A stretch of 64,000 bases of DNA from Sulfolobales archaeon (GCA_026419835.1 JAOAKQ010000002.1:268015-332014), one strand, 5' to 3'; shown: positions 17,218 to 25,886, numbered from the stretch's first letter. Notes: generated from the sequence alone by a model not told the origin. Numbers and translations are program-made.

Positions 17218-17278
17218 TGAGGTCAGATCGTCGCGAGTTCGTCACGCATCTGCTCTTGGAGCGGCTTCATCACCAGCT
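17218..17278 (-). ncRNA. C/D box sRNA candidate (2'-O-methylation guide)
   Basis: The minus strand shows C GTGATGA (17267-17273), a 14-nt guide, D' CAGA (17249-17252), a 3-nt spacer, C' GTGACGA (17239-17245), a 12-nt guide and D CTGA (17223-17226). Both box pairs are close to consensus and the 51-nt span is typical. The gene lies in the 211-bp gap between the nucleotidyltransferase and the radical SAM gene. Guides are AGCCGCTCCAAGAG and ACTCGCGACGAT; targets were not assigned. Confidence 0.7.
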
Positions 17279-17362
17279 TACTACGAGTTCCACAGTATAC
17301 CGTGCTTCTGGCTTAATAGCTATGCTACGAGATACTTCCGAGGACGGCACTCGCCACCCTAT

Positions 17363-18946
17363 GTGGGAGCGGCGTTGAGGGTTGCTGTTGTAGACTGCCT
17401 GGCTACCGGGTCTACAGGCAGGAGGCTATCTAGTGTCGATGTAATCGGGTCTGGACCTAGGCTAGTTGTTGGAATACTGAAGAAGCTCGGTGCTGAACCG
17501 CACCTAGTGGAGTGCGAGCGTGTCTTATCTAGCGGCGCGGATGTTTTGAAGGGTTTCGATGTACTAATGGTCTCCGGGATGTCTTCAGATATTCGCTCCG
17601 CTTTCATGGTCTTGAGGAAGTGGAGGGGTAGGGGCCCATCGATTGCTGGAGGTCCTATGTGTGTTGAGTACAGAGACTTACTTAAGCTAGGATTTAGCGC
17701 CGTTGTTTGGGGCGAGGCCGAGATTTCTCTACCAGCACTAGTTAGAGCACTAGATTCCGGTGATTTTCGAGGCGTCCCCAATTTAATATTTGAAGAAAAC
17801 GGTAGGCTGGTAGCGAACTTCGCGCTCGGCTATGCTGAAGAACCTCTACTGTGGTCTTTCGAGCCGGATACCGAGTCTGTAAGAAGCTACAGGTACTTCT
17901 GGGCTTGTAGAGTGTATGTTGAAGTTGTTAGAGGCTGCAGTAACTTCTACAGAACTACCATACCAATTAAAGTTCCTGAGGTAGTTGAATGCGCTCGGTG
18001 CGGTATCTGCAGGTTCGGTGAGTTGGAGTCCAGGATCTCCTGTCCTCTAGGTATTCCACCGGGGTGCGGCTACTGCCTAGTTCCAAGGCTCTACGGACCG
18101 GCTAGGTCTAGACCCACGGACAGAATTGTGAAGGAGGTAGCGGAACTTATTGAGCTAGGCGCTACTAGAGTAGTTCTCAGTGCCCCCGACATCCTGGACT
18201 ACGGGCGGGACTGGCTCGTCAAGCCTAGTCCTCTCACAGACCCGAGGCAGCCGCCTGCGAATTTAGACGCTCTGGAGAAGCTACTATCTTCAGTAACCTC
18301 GATTCCCGAGTTCAAGAAGAGAGAGGTCTACTTAATGGTCGAGAACGTGAAACCGAACCTAGTTACCGATGAAGTTGCTAGAGTACTGGGTAGGTACCTC
18401 AAGGGAACTACAGTCAACATCGGCTTGGAGACGGGTGATAACGAGCACCACGTAAGGCTTGGAAGACCTTCCACGATCGAGGAGGTTCTAAGAGCTGTGA
18501 AACTACTGAGGGAGTGCGGGCTGAAGCCGTACGTCTACGCTATATACGGACTACCCGGTGAGAGTTGGAGAACTGTTAGAAGCACTATTAAGGTGTTGAA
18601 GAAGGCTACTAAGCTAGGTGCGGAGAGAGTTATTCTCTACAAGTTCAGACCTCTCAGAGGCTCCGCTTTCGAAGGCTACCCCCCTCCTTCATCGAGAGAC
18701 AGAAAGGCACTTACACTTAAAAAATTCGTAGATACTCTCGAGATCTCGTTCAAGAAGAAGCTCGTAGGTAAGACTGTTAGAATAGCCGTTGCAGATGCGT
18801 ACGGTGAGAATACCTACATAGGGTATACACTCCCCCACGGTCCCGTAGCTCTACTTAAGAGCGGCGATGATCTTCGGAATAAGATAGTGGACGCCGTGGT
18901 TCTCGAGGTAAAAAGGAGAAAAGTTGTGTGCTCTCCGGTTACATAG
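17363..18946 (+). CDS. B12-binding-domain radical SAM protein with cysteine-rich insertion
   Basis: A 527-residue protein. Residues 1-140 form a cobalamin-binding-like Rossmann domain (MVSGMSSDIRSA, SIAGGP, VVWGEAE). The radical SAM barrel follows (about 185-450), with the GLETG and LPGESW motifs, and a C-terminal TRAM-like tail (about 465-527) closes it. The 4Fe-4S motif is split: RGC192 is separated by about 42 residues from C235-x2-C238, and the insertion carries C210, C213, C216 and C227. This resembles the archaeal MiaB-like methylthiolation or methylation group, but substrate and reaction are unknown. GTG 17363 or TTG 17375 can start. Confidence 0.8.
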   Translation: MGAALRVAVVDCLATGSTGRRLSSVDVIGSGPRLVVGILKKLGAEPHLVECERVLSSGADVLKGFDVLMVSGMSSDIRSAFMVLRKWRGRGPSIAGGPMCVEYRDLLKLGFSAVVWGEAEISLPALVRALDSGDFRGVPNLIFEENGRLVANFALGYAEEPLLWSFEPDTESVRSYRYFWACRVYVEVVRGCSNFYRTTIPIKVPEVVECARCGICRFGELESRISCPLGIPPGCGYCLVPRLYGPARSRPTDRIVKEVAELIELGATRVVLSAPDILDYGRDWLVKPSPLTDPRQPPANLDALEKLLSSVTSIPEFKKREVYLMVENVKPNLVTDEVARVLGRYLKGTTVNIGLETGDNEHHVRLGRPSTIEEVLRAVKLLRECGLKPYVYAIYGLPGESWRTVRSTIKVLKKATKLGAERVILYKFRPLRGSAFEGYPPPSSRDRKALTLKKFVDTLEISFKKKLVGKTVRIAVADAYGENTYIGYTLPHGPVALLKSGDDLRNKIVDAVVLEVKRRKVVCSPVT

Positions 18947-19039
18947 TCTGGAACGAGCCTACACTCTACTAAGCTAGTTCACCAACAATACGCTAAACTT
19001 AAAAATTGGATTGAGCTACTACTAACGGCGAATAAGCTA

Positions 19040-19546
19040 ATGAGTGAGAGACCGTACAGCTACCTAGTGAAAATCGGGGATAGAGCGTATAGCGTACTAG
19101 TTAGACCTAGCGGGGAGGGTAGGTTTAAGGTTGTAGTAGAAGGTGTGGAGGTGGAAGTATACGTTGAAGCTGAGAAAACCCTGGTTAAAACACCGATAAG
19201 TTCGACCGAGCTGAAGCCCGCGGTTAGCGAAGGTCCTCCTCGCGGTGAGGGCGCTAAGAAGCAGGAGAACGCTCCGGGAGTAGCCGCTTCAAGCACGGCA
19301 CCGGTCGCCATGCCGGCCGCTACGGCCGTAGGCGGGGCTGCCATAACTTCGCCAATACCAGGTAAGGTACTGAAGATACTAACCGCACCCGGAGATGTTG
19401 TATCTTCAGGAAAGCTAGTTGCTACTCTAGAGTCCATGAAGATGGAGGTAGAGGTCTTCAGCGATAAGAGTGGTAGAGTTAGAGAGATTAAGGCGAGGCC
19501 CGGAGATTTCGTTAACGTAGGAGACCCTCTAATAGTTCTCGAGTAG
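19040..19546 (+). CDS. Biotin carboxyl carrier protein
   Basis: A 168-residue biotin carrier. The C-terminal biotinyl domain (about 100-168) contains ESMKMEVEV with the acceptor K134 and the paired SPIPGKV turn. A Pro/Ala-rich flexible linker (about 60-100) connects it to an N-terminal barrel-like part. It should serve a biotin-dependent carboxylase (acetyl/propionyl-CoA or pyruvate carboxylase), but neither carboxylase nor transferase genes are nearby. ATG start, with TATA-like ACTTAAAAA about 40 bp upstream. Confidence 0.92.
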   Translation: MSERPYSYLVKIGDRAYSVLVRPSGEGRFKVVVEGVEVEVYVEAEKTLVKTPISSTELKPAVSEGPPRGEGAKKQENAPGVAASSTAPVAMPAATAVGGAAITSPIPGKVLKILTAPGDVVSSGKLVATLESMKMEVEVFSDKSGRVREIKARPGDFVNVGDPLIVLE

Positions 19547-19679
19547 CCGCTATCTAAATACGATACCGAGACTTACGCACTAGAGCATCAACTGAGTGAA
19601 GCGCTAACTAAGTTAAGATTGTAGTGCTGTGAGAGGGTTTATGTGTATTCATTGAAAAGCGACCTAGAATATGCGGAGG

Positions 19680-21464
19680 CTATCTATCTGGGTAGTATCG
19701 AGCTAGAAATACCGCTACGTATAGTAGGAACTTGGATAAGGCTTCGTTATTTAATGATACCGTGTGGCCCATGTCTGGGAGTACGTGTAGTTCGAACGTC
19801 TTTCCCCTAGCTACTAGCTTTCTTACGAACTCTAGCACGGGCTGTATGGGCGTTCTCGAATCATTTTGAGGTTGAACTATGCAGAGGGGGGACTCCAGGT
19901 TATCTATATACGTAATCGGAGATCTTTCTCTGAATAGATCCTTTTTACCTGCGAAGAGAACTTCTTGAAAAGTCTTGAAGTACCTATCCGCTAGTTCGTA
20001 CATCATCTCCCAGTCAGCAACTGGAGCACCAGCTACGCCGCACTTCCAGAGTTTCGGTTTCGTAGTTAACTGCATTAGCGTAGTGTAGCCTCCGTAGCTG
20101 TACCCAACTATGGATACCTCGCCAGCTTTACTGAGACCGCTTTCAACAGCCCACCTCCCAGCGGCCGCTACGTCCTCCATATCGGCACCCCCCGGATCCC
20201 CGATGTCCATCAACCTAAACTTCTCTCCGTAACCCGTAGACCCTCTGAAGTTTGGAGCTACCACGTGGTAGCCTAGGGCGGCTAGCGCAGCTACGATGGG
20301 TGTCCAAGCATTAGCTACCTCCGACCAGGGACCTCCATGAGGGTACACTACCGTAGGTCCTGGTTTTGGTGAAGTACCTGACTCTAGAACGTAAGTCGGG
20401 ATCTTCAGTCCATCGAAGGACCCCACCTCGACAAACCTGACCTCGCCGAGCTTCTCAGCTATATCTCGAGGTAGCGGGTTATCTACTAAGATACTGTAGC
20501 TACCGCTCTCCACATCTACTTCGAGTATTCTTGGAGGTGCTCTAAGTGTTGAGTGAACTACGTAGGCCCTTCCATTGTGCACCGTGGCCGATGAGATGAA
20601 GCCCGCGTCCGGACCTAGGCTTCTTCCATCTACGAAGAGTCTCGAAGTACCTCGCTTCTTACCTACAGCCCAGATCCTCCCATCCGAAGTCCATCCGTAG
20701 CTCACGTACTCTACCGGCTTAAACTCCTCTATATCTCCGTAAGTAAAGACCGCCTTCTCCAAGCTCCTAGCTTCGAGGTCTAGAATGTAGAGAGCCATTC
20801 TATCTCCGTCTTCGAAGCTGCTAGCGAAGAGGACCTTATTCCCACGGAGCTTAGGACTTACGTTGATCGAACCCTCTCTAGGTGTAAACACTAGCTGAGT
20901 TCTCGACGAGATGCTAACTGCGAATAGCTCCGTCGAGAAGGGGTTGCCTGCTATGTGGCCGAATCCAACCACGTAGTTCTCGTTAACGTCTGTAACGAAC
21001 TCCCTACCCTTAGTTTCGACAATTCTCTCTACCCTTCCTTCAATGTCCGCTAGGTATATGCCGGCACTTTCTCTCGTCGCCCCAGACCACGCAATCCTCC
21101 TACCATCAAACGCTAGGCCGGCAATTCTTTGAGGCTCCACCTCTCTAGATATGGAGAGTTCTTCACCGGTTTCAATATCTACGGAGAAGACTCTGCAGCG
21201 CTCGAACCCTCTACTAACATCTCTTATATACACGACCTTAGAGGAAGCTTCGTGAACGTCTATAATCATGTGAACGTCTGAAGCTACAACTCTCTTAGCA
21301 CCCGACTGAAGGTCTACCGCGCAGGCACTGTAAGTACCTCTTTCAGTAGATCCGTAGACCAGGTGCTTTCTAGCAACACCCTCGACGGCGTACCTAGGAA
21401 CGTAGACTACGGACTCAATTACTCTAGAAGCTTCAGCTAAACCTCTCACTACCGTACGCAACAC
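19680..21464 (-). CDS. S9-family prolyl oligopeptidase / acylaminoacyl-peptidase
   Basis: A 594-residue serine peptidase. The N-terminal half is a seven-bladed propeller of beta repeats. The C-terminal a/b hydrolase domain (about 345-594) shows the oxyanion HGGPW, the nucleophile in GYSYGGY (about Ser455), the Asp in QPQNDSRTP (about 540) and the His in DMGHTVS (about 573). It likely trims peptides in the cytoplasm; no signal peptide is seen. The triad is intact. Monocistronic, convergent with the biotin carrier gene. Confidence 0.92.
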   Translation of the reverse strand: MLRTVVRGLAEASRVIESVVYVPRYAVEGVARKHLVYGSTERGTYSACAVDLQSGAKRVVASDVHMIIDVHEASSKVVYIRDVSRGFERCRVFSVDIETGEELSISREVEPQRIAGLAFDGRRIAWSGATRESAGIYLADIEGRVERIVETKGREFVTDVNENYVVGFGHIAGNPFSTELFAVSISSRTQLVFTPREGSINVSPKLRGNKVLFASSFEDGDRMALYILDLEARSLEKAVFTYGDIEEFKPVEYVSYGWTSDGRIWAVGKKRGTSRLFVDGRSLGPDAGFISSATVHNGRAYVVHSTLRAPPRILEVDVESGSYSILVDNPLPRDIAEKLGEVRFVEVGSFDGLKIPTYVLESGTSPKPGPTVVYPHGGPWSEVANAWTPIVAALAALGYHVVAPNFRGSTGYGEKFRLMDIGDPGGADMEDVAAAGRWAVESGLSKAGEVSIVGYSYGGYTTLMQLTTKPKLWKCGVAGAPVADWEMMYELADRYFKTFQEVLFAGKKDLFRERSPITYIDNLESPLCIVQPQNDSRTPIQPVLEFVRKLVARGKTFELHVLPDMGHTVSLNNEALSKFLLYVAVFLARYYPDR

Positions 21465-21635
21465 CTAGATATGTGCGGAACTAACAATAAAAACCACCGG
21501 TAACGCATAGAGTGCCGACACCGCGCTCTACGGTATGTGCTGCTCTAACTTAAGTAACCTAAAGTAGACGACCGCGGCGCAGCTATCTAAGCACGTATTT
21601 TTATACCTTAAGCAAATAGTTATGTAGGACACTCT

Positions 21636-21932
21636 ATGTCTCGAGACCAGCTAGTTGGTGGGCTACTACTCGCAGCATCCGCCGCTGTAATAGCTATCTA
21701 CGGCTGGCTGGTTTTCCTAACCGAGTACTACCTCCTAGTTCTAAAGCTAACTGGCTTCATAGCTATTGCCGGCGTGTTCGGTATTCTAGGTTGGATAGGT
21801 TACACGCTGGCAACAACACCTCCACCTAAGCCTATAGAGGAGATAGAGAAGGAAATTGAAGAAGAGTTGAAGAAGATAGAACTTGAGACAAAGAAGACCT
21901 CGGGACCATCTCAAACACCGTCTCAGACTTGA
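21636..21932 (+). CDS. Small two-helix membrane protein with acidic coiled tail
   Basis: A 98-residue protein with two transmembrane helices (about 8-27 and 33-60), then PPPKP, a Glu/Lys-rich helix (IEEIEKEIEEELKKIE) and a Ser/Thr/Pro tail. Similar small proteins occur widely in Thermoproteota, but I cannot name a function. ATG start at 21636. A TATA-like TTTTTATA lies about 33 bp upstream, so the transcript has little or no leader. Confidence 0.72.
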   Translation: MSRDQLVGGLLLAASAAVIAIYGWLVFLTEYYLLVLKLTGFIAIAGVFGILGWIGYTLATTPPPKPIEEIEKEIEEELKKIELETKKTSGPSQTPSQT

Positions 21933-22042
21933 AGCCTGGGACTCGACATAACGTTAACTAAGTTTCCGTGATTTTCGTATTGCGTAGCAAGCTGTTTAGG
22001 TATTCTCTAACAGCCAGTTAGTAAGCAATCACGCAACGATTA

Positions 22043-22073
22043 CCTAGTATTAAAGTTATACCATTATACTAGG
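22043..22073. repeat. 8-bp inverted repeat upstream of the UPF0248 gene
   Basis: CCTAGTAT (22043-22050) and ATACTAGG (22066-22073) are perfect arms separated by 15 bp, ending about 10 bp before the GTG of the next gene and enclosing TTAAAGTTATA, a TATA-like element. This placement would suit a repressor operator overlapping the promoter. No cognate regulator is identified. Confidence 0.35.
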
Positions 22074-22083
22074 AGTGGAGTAG

Positions 22084-22359
22084 GTGGTGGGTAAAGTAGA
22101 AGCGCGCGAAGTACTTAAGAAGCTATTCTGGATGGCTAGGTCCGGGGAGCTTAACTTAGCTGATGTAGAAATAGTAGTAATTGATAGAATTACGCTGAGC
22201 GGGGTGAGAGGCATCAAACTCTCCGAGAGCTCCATCTTAATGAAAGACCGCGTAATCGTATCTGAAAGCGGCGCTCAAATTCCAATGCACCGTGTTGTGG
22301 AGGTAAGGGTTCGCGGTGAAACCCTTTGGAGGAGAGAGAGTGCCCGAGCGAAGTCTTGA
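22084..22359 (+). CDS. UPF0248/DUF504 family protein
   Basis: A 91-residue archaeal protein. The N-terminal VLKKLFWMARSG, central VVIDR and closing IPMHRVVEVRVRGETLWRR match the UPF0248 (DUF504) family, whose function is unknown but which often sits with RNA-related genes. GTG start. The gene overlaps the NOG1-like gene at its stop codon, suggesting coupling and a possible ribosome-assembly context. Confidence 0.82.
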   Translation: MVGKVEAREVLKKLFWMARSGELNLADVEIVVIDRITLSGVRGIKLSESSILMKDRVIVSESGAQIPMHRVVEVRVRGETLWRRESARAKS

Positions 22360-23369
22360 GGAAGCTTCCGGTCTATGGCGAGGTAAGAGAGTTCGTACTT
22401 AAAGTAAGTAGAGAGTCCGTAGCTCTACCTAGGTCCGTCAAGAAGAGAGCTTTAGTTAAATACCGTCGAAGGATTGACAAGATCTCTAGTTACCTAATTA
22501 GAAACCTCCTGGAACCTCTTCAAACTACGAGGAAGCTTCTTCAGGTAGGATTCTACAACAAAATTGCTTCAAATACTCTGCCGAGCGGGTTGCCGGCCAC
22601 TGAACTAGTAGATAAGCTCCTGGGGAAGCTCGATGTCGTGAGGAGGCTATCGAGGGAGTATAGATCTAAACTCTCCGTAAGCTTTGATGTGGTTGAATCT
22701 AGAGAGCTGTATAGAGAGTACGTTGGGAGGGTTCTCTCGGTAGTTAGAAGAGCATCCAAGTACTTGGAGCTACTGAATAAAGCTATAGTCGAGCTCAGAA
22801 AAGTACCCTGCGTAGACCTATCGCTTCCGGTAGTGGCCGTAGCTGGCATGCCCCAGGTCGGGAAGTCTACCCTCGTGTCTGCTATATCTACAGCGAAGCC
22901 CAGGTCATCGCCTTTTCCGTTTACAACTAAGGAGATAGTTCTAGGTCACGTAAACTACAAGTTTATGGAGATGCAGATCTTAGACCTACCGGGAATTCTA
23001 GATAGACCTCCGGAAGACATGAACGAAGTTGAGAGAAAAGCGTTCGTAGCTGTAACCGAATTATCTGATTTAGTTTTGTTTTTGGTAGATCCGTCGGAAG
23101 ATTTCTACTACGGATTTGAACCACAGCTTTCTCTCCTCAAATCACTCAAGAAGTGGGTCGGCGTCGACGTCCTCATAGTGGTCAATAAGGTAGACAAGGT
23201 AAGCTCTAAGAGGCTGGAGCTCGTATCTAGAGCTATAGGTGAAGTAGCTCCAGGTGTCGAGATTCTGAAGATAAGCGCTCTCAAGAGAATTGGTTTAGAA
23301 GAACTTGTAGACGCTGTGGTGAAGCATTTAAAAGCTTTTAGAGGAGAGAGTCCACAGCACGATTATTGA
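22356..23369 (+). CDS. NOG1-family GTPase
   Basis: About 337 residues. A helical N-terminal NOG1 domain (about 1-155) precedes a GTPase domain with P-loop GMPQVGKS (about 164-171), a switch Thr in FPFTTK, G3 DLPG (about 210) and G4 NKVD (about 268). NOG1 GTPases act in large ribosomal subunit assembly. I favour TTG 22356, which overlaps the upstream TGA; TTG 22326 would add ten residues inside the previous gene. The C-terminus stops soon after the GTPase fold, shorter than eukaryotic NOG1 as usual for archaea. Confidence 0.88.
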   Translation: MRKLPVYGEVREFVLKVSRESVALPRSVKKRALVKYRRRIDKISSYLIRNLLEPLQTTRKLLQVGFYNKIASNTLPSGLPATELVDKLLGKLDVVRRLSREYRSKLSVSFDVVESRELYREYVGRVLSVVRRASKYLELLNKAIVELRKVPCVDLSLPVVAVAGMPQVGKSTLVSAISTAKPRSSPFPFTTKEIVLGHVNYKFMEMQILDLPGILDRPPEDMNEVERKAFVAVTELSDLVLFLVDPSEDFYYGFEPQLSLLKSLKKWVGVDVLIVVNKVDKVSSKRLELVSRAIGEVAPGVEILKISALKRIGLEELVDAVVKHLKAFRGESPQHDY

Positions 23370-23459
23370 CGCTACTAGTGAGACTATCTGCAGAACTCTC
23401 AGTACCGGTTCTGAAGATACAGTAAGTAGGAAGCCGAGAACCATCAAGACACTTACAGT

Positions 23460-23478
23460 AAGGTATTTTAAGTACCTT
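23460..23478. terminator. Possible bidirectional terminator hairpin
   Basis: AAGGTA (23460-23465) and TACCTT (23473-23478) form a 6-bp hairpin with a 7-nt AT-rich loop, in the gap between the convergent NOG1 gene and the membrane-protein gene ending at 23480. It is short and archaeal termination depends mainly on T tracts, so support is weak. Confidence 0.25.
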
Positions 23479-23479
23479 C

Positions 23480-24826
23480 TCACACTACTCTTAATCTAAA
23501 ACCACCTCCAATAAATTTCGATAGAGCTAGAGAAGATGCTGATAGTATGATTAGGTAGGTGGAGGGGAGGATGAGGTAGGAGTAGAGATACGATACGACC
23601 GCGGTCTGGACTATGCTGAGGTATTCAATAACATCCGATACATCTACGTAGTGCTTATCTTCAATGCGTGGTCTAGGGTAGTCAGCTCCTGAGTACACCA
23701 CTCGAACTAAGTAGAGTCCCGCAGTCAGCCGCACTCCGCACTCTTCGATCTCCATCCCACCCCAGCTAAAAGAATTCCAGCGGCAGTCGGCTTTTTTCGC
23801 ATCTACGAGTATCTCACTGATATTTACGGAACCTAGTTTAAGGAAGCTTAGGGTTGCTTCACTACTAATAACTCCGAGGCTGAACTCGACACCCTCGAGA
23901 GTGCTAGCGGGTGCGAATAGCTCGAAGATTCCGACCAGCATCGTAGCTAATCCATTCCCTAGGTACAGCACACTATACAACCTTAACTCACCAGACCAGG
24001 GGACAGCAGCACTGGTGGGTTCGGGCTTTACTCTGTACCCCATGAACACCACCTCGAACTCGAAGACCTCGCCTCTCGGTAGTAGACTGTGTGGAGGACC
24101 TATGCTGAATTTACCTTCTTTACCTCCCACAACCGATGCCACGGGATTTACGGAGTTCTTATAGAGTCTTACAACGGGATATGGGATAGGTTTTCCCAGA
24201 GCGTCTACAACAACACCATCTAAACCACCGTATTTTTCAGTTATTACTGAAGGTAGGGATGTTTCAAATATGTATGCGAATGAAGGCATTAGCGGTAGAC
24301 CCACGTAGTAAACTATGGAGATAGCTATCATCGCAGCTCCAACACTCTTTCCAATCCTCAGAGGAGTAGAGTAGAGGAGTACTCCGAGTGCGAGTATTTT
24401 GTCTCTCAAGTTGTAGATAACGATCGATATTAGGTAGACCATCTTTATAGCGGCGAGAGATGTAGCTACGAGGTTGCTTATGTGCTTTAGAAACTCTAGT
24501 AAGACATCGGCACCGGAGGCTTTCAGTACCGCAGCTATGGACTGCATAGCTAGGTAAGATGTTACCAGAGTAGTGGTTCTACCGGTTAGCCAGGTTATGA
24601 AGTAAGTCCAGCTAGCACCAAGAACTTCGAGAAGGTAGTCCCCTAGTTTCAGTAGTAGGCTGTACGTAGATATCAGCACAGCCGATGACAGACCGTCGTA
24701 CATCATTAAAACACCCCACTTCTTCACAGATTTTACCGGAATAGGTGAGCCGTAGAGTAGAGCACCTAGACTATACGTCAGTAGGGATAGTGTGTACGCT
24801 AGTGAGAGGAGCTCCATCGAAGACAC
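23480..24826 (-). CDS. Polytopic membrane protein with extracellular Ig-like domain (CedA-like candidate)
   Basis: A 448-residue membrane protein with about six N-terminal transmembrane helices (residues 5-205). An extracellular beta-sandwich region follows (about 210-400), opening with the carboxypeptidase-regulatory-like GVVVDALGKPIPYPVVRLYKN. Two hydrophobic C-terminal segments and a short basic tail close the protein. Near its N-terminus the motif GSPIPVKSVKKWG repeats the motif of the next small protein (GSPIPFRSMKRAG), showing that the two are related. A polytopic protein plus a two-helix partner is the CedA/CedA1 arrangement of crenarchaeal DNA import. The Ced assignment is inference from architecture. 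Start ATG 24826, 4 bp after the partner gene. Confidence 0.6.
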   Translation of the reverse strand: MSSMELLSLAYTLSLLTYSLGALLYGSPIPVKSVKKWGVLMMYDGLSSAVLISTYSLLLKLGDYLLEVLGASWTYFITWLTGRTTTLVTSYLAMQSIAAVLKASGADVLLEFLKHISNLVATSLAAIKMVYLISIVIYNLRDKILALGVLLYSTPLRIGKSVGAAMIAISIVYYVGLPLMPSFAYIFETSLPSVITEKYGGLDGVVVDALGKPIPYPVVRLYKNSVNPVASVVGGKEGKFSIGPPHSLLPRGEVFEFEVVFMGYRVKPEPTSAAVPWSGELRLYSVLYLGNGLATMLVGIFELFAPASTLEGVEFSLGVISSEATLSFLKLGSVNISEILVDAKKADCRWNSFSWGGMEIEECGVRLTAGLYLVRVVYSGADYPRPRIEDKHYVDVSDVIEYLSIVQTAVVSYLYSYLILPSTYLIILSASSLALSKFIGGGFRLRVV

Positions 24827-24830
24827 TCAA

Positions 24831-25094
24831 CTACGGCTTAGGTGGTGGCGGCATCGGTAGAGATATCGAGGAAGCTACGTACGATATTAGCGCGAATATG
24901 GTCGTCCCCATAGCAAGCCAAAAAGCTGCGAGAATAGAATCTTCAATTAAGCTCTGCCCAGCTCTCTTCATACTTCTAAAAGGTATCGGCGAGCCTCTTA
25001 AAGCCCATCCAACGGCCCACGTAACTAGAAAAGTAAACCACGCTACACTCATAACTACGACAGTCGCCCCCCTAACGAGCTCAACTAAATCCAC
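24831..25094 (-). CDS. Two-helix small membrane protein (CedA1-like candidate)
   Basis: An 87-residue protein with two hydrophobic helices (about 9-32 and 50-72), an intervening basic loop GSPIPFRSMKRAGQ and a C-terminal MPPPPKP. CedA1 proteins are VirB2-like two-helix subunits encoded next to CedA; size, topology and neighbour fit. I cannot confirm homology by search. Transcribed first in the pair, divergent from the acyltransferase gene. Confidence 0.6.
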   Translation of the reverse strand: MDLVELVRGATVVVMSVAWFTFLVTWAVGWALRGSPIPFRSMKRAGQSLIEDSILAAFWLAMGTTIFALISYVASSISLPMPPPPKP

Positions 25095-25120
25095 GAATAC
25101 TCACCCACAATTCTACAAAC

Positions 25121-25127
25121 TTAAATA
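25121..25127 (+). promoter_or_regulatory. TATA box deciding the acyltransferase start
   Basis: TTAAATA at 25121-25127 lies 25-30 bp before GTG 25152. A GTG at 25128 directly abuts the box and cannot be on the transcript, so 25152 is the likelier, leaderless start. Confidence 0.55.
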
Positions 25128-25151
25128 GTGTCACGAACTGGTAGAACTTCG

Positions 25152-25886
25152 GTGCTTAACTTGAACGTGGGCGCGCACTTCATCTCGAAGAGAGCCGTGT
25201 TGAACTCTAAAATCTTCGTGATGCCTCCACTTACCGTGCTCGGACCTACTTCGGTAGGACCTGGCTCCGCTCTGCTCAGCTACGTACTAATAGGTTTTCC
25301 CGCAAGGAAAAAGCTGATTGAAGCTCTCAGAGAACCTGTCTTAGACTTGGAGAAACTGGATGAGCTGAGTTCTGGTGCTAAACTAGGGTCCGGGGTTATT
25401 GTGAGGTCCCACTGCGTTATCTACGAAGATGCAGAACTGCGAGATGGAGTTGAGCTCGGGCACGGCGTACTCGTAAGGGAGAGAACCGTGGTGGATAGGG
25501 GGACTAAAATCGGAACCGGTACGATAATTGACGGTCAGACAGTCATCGGGGAGGGCAGCAACATACAGTCGGGTGTGTACATACCGATCGCGACTAGAAT
25601 AGGTCGTAGAGTATTTATAGGTCCGAGAGCCGTTGTAACTAACGATAAGTATCCTCCGAGCAGAAAGATAGTTGAAACGGTTATAGAAGATGACGTAGTT
25701 ATCGGTGCCAACTCAACGATAATAGCTGGTATTAAGATTGGAGAAAGTGCTGTCGTAGCCGCCGGAGCCGTTGTTACGAAAGACGTAGAACCCGGGGTGG
25801 TTGTTGCTGGAGTTCCCGCTAGACCGATTATGAGGAGAAATGAGTATGAAGAAAAGAAGAGAAAGTATGAGGAGAGCTCCAGGTAG
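25152..25886 (+). CDS. Hexapeptide-repeat acyltransferase
   Basis: About 244 residues built mainly of left-handed beta-helix hexapeptides (about 10-225). It includes IIDGQTVIGEGSNIQSGVYI, the NDKYPPSR loop typical of WbbJ/NeuD-like sugar O/N-acetyltransferases, and the final VVAAGAVVTKDVEPGVVVAGVPAR motif. It probably acetylates a nucleotide sugar or glycan; the acceptor is unknown. The start is set by the TATA box. It lies alone between the Ced-like pair and orc1. Confidence 0.85.
   Translation: MLNLNVGAHFISKRAVLNSKIFVMPPLTVLGPTSVGPGSALLSYVLIGFPARKKLIEALREPVLDLEKLDELSSGAKLGSGVIVRSHCVIYEDAELRDGVELGHGVLVRERTVVDRGTKIGTGTIIDGQTVIGEGSNIQSGVYIPIATRIGRRVFIGPRAVVTNDKYPPSRKIVETVIEDDVVIGANSTIIAGIKIGESAVVAAGAVVTKDVEPGVVVAGVPARPIMRRNEYEEKKRKYEESSR

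Noticed and set aside
17185-17260. Alternative C/D reading using GTGACGA as C box and CTGA at 17207-17210 as D
   Set aside because: Guide length and C' do not fit; GTGACGA is better explained as the C' box of the sRNA at 17218-17278.
22326-22355. Upstream TTG start for the NOG1-like gene
   Set aside because: The extra residues lie wholly inside the UPF0248 gene; TTG 22356 overlaps its stop, the usual coupling.
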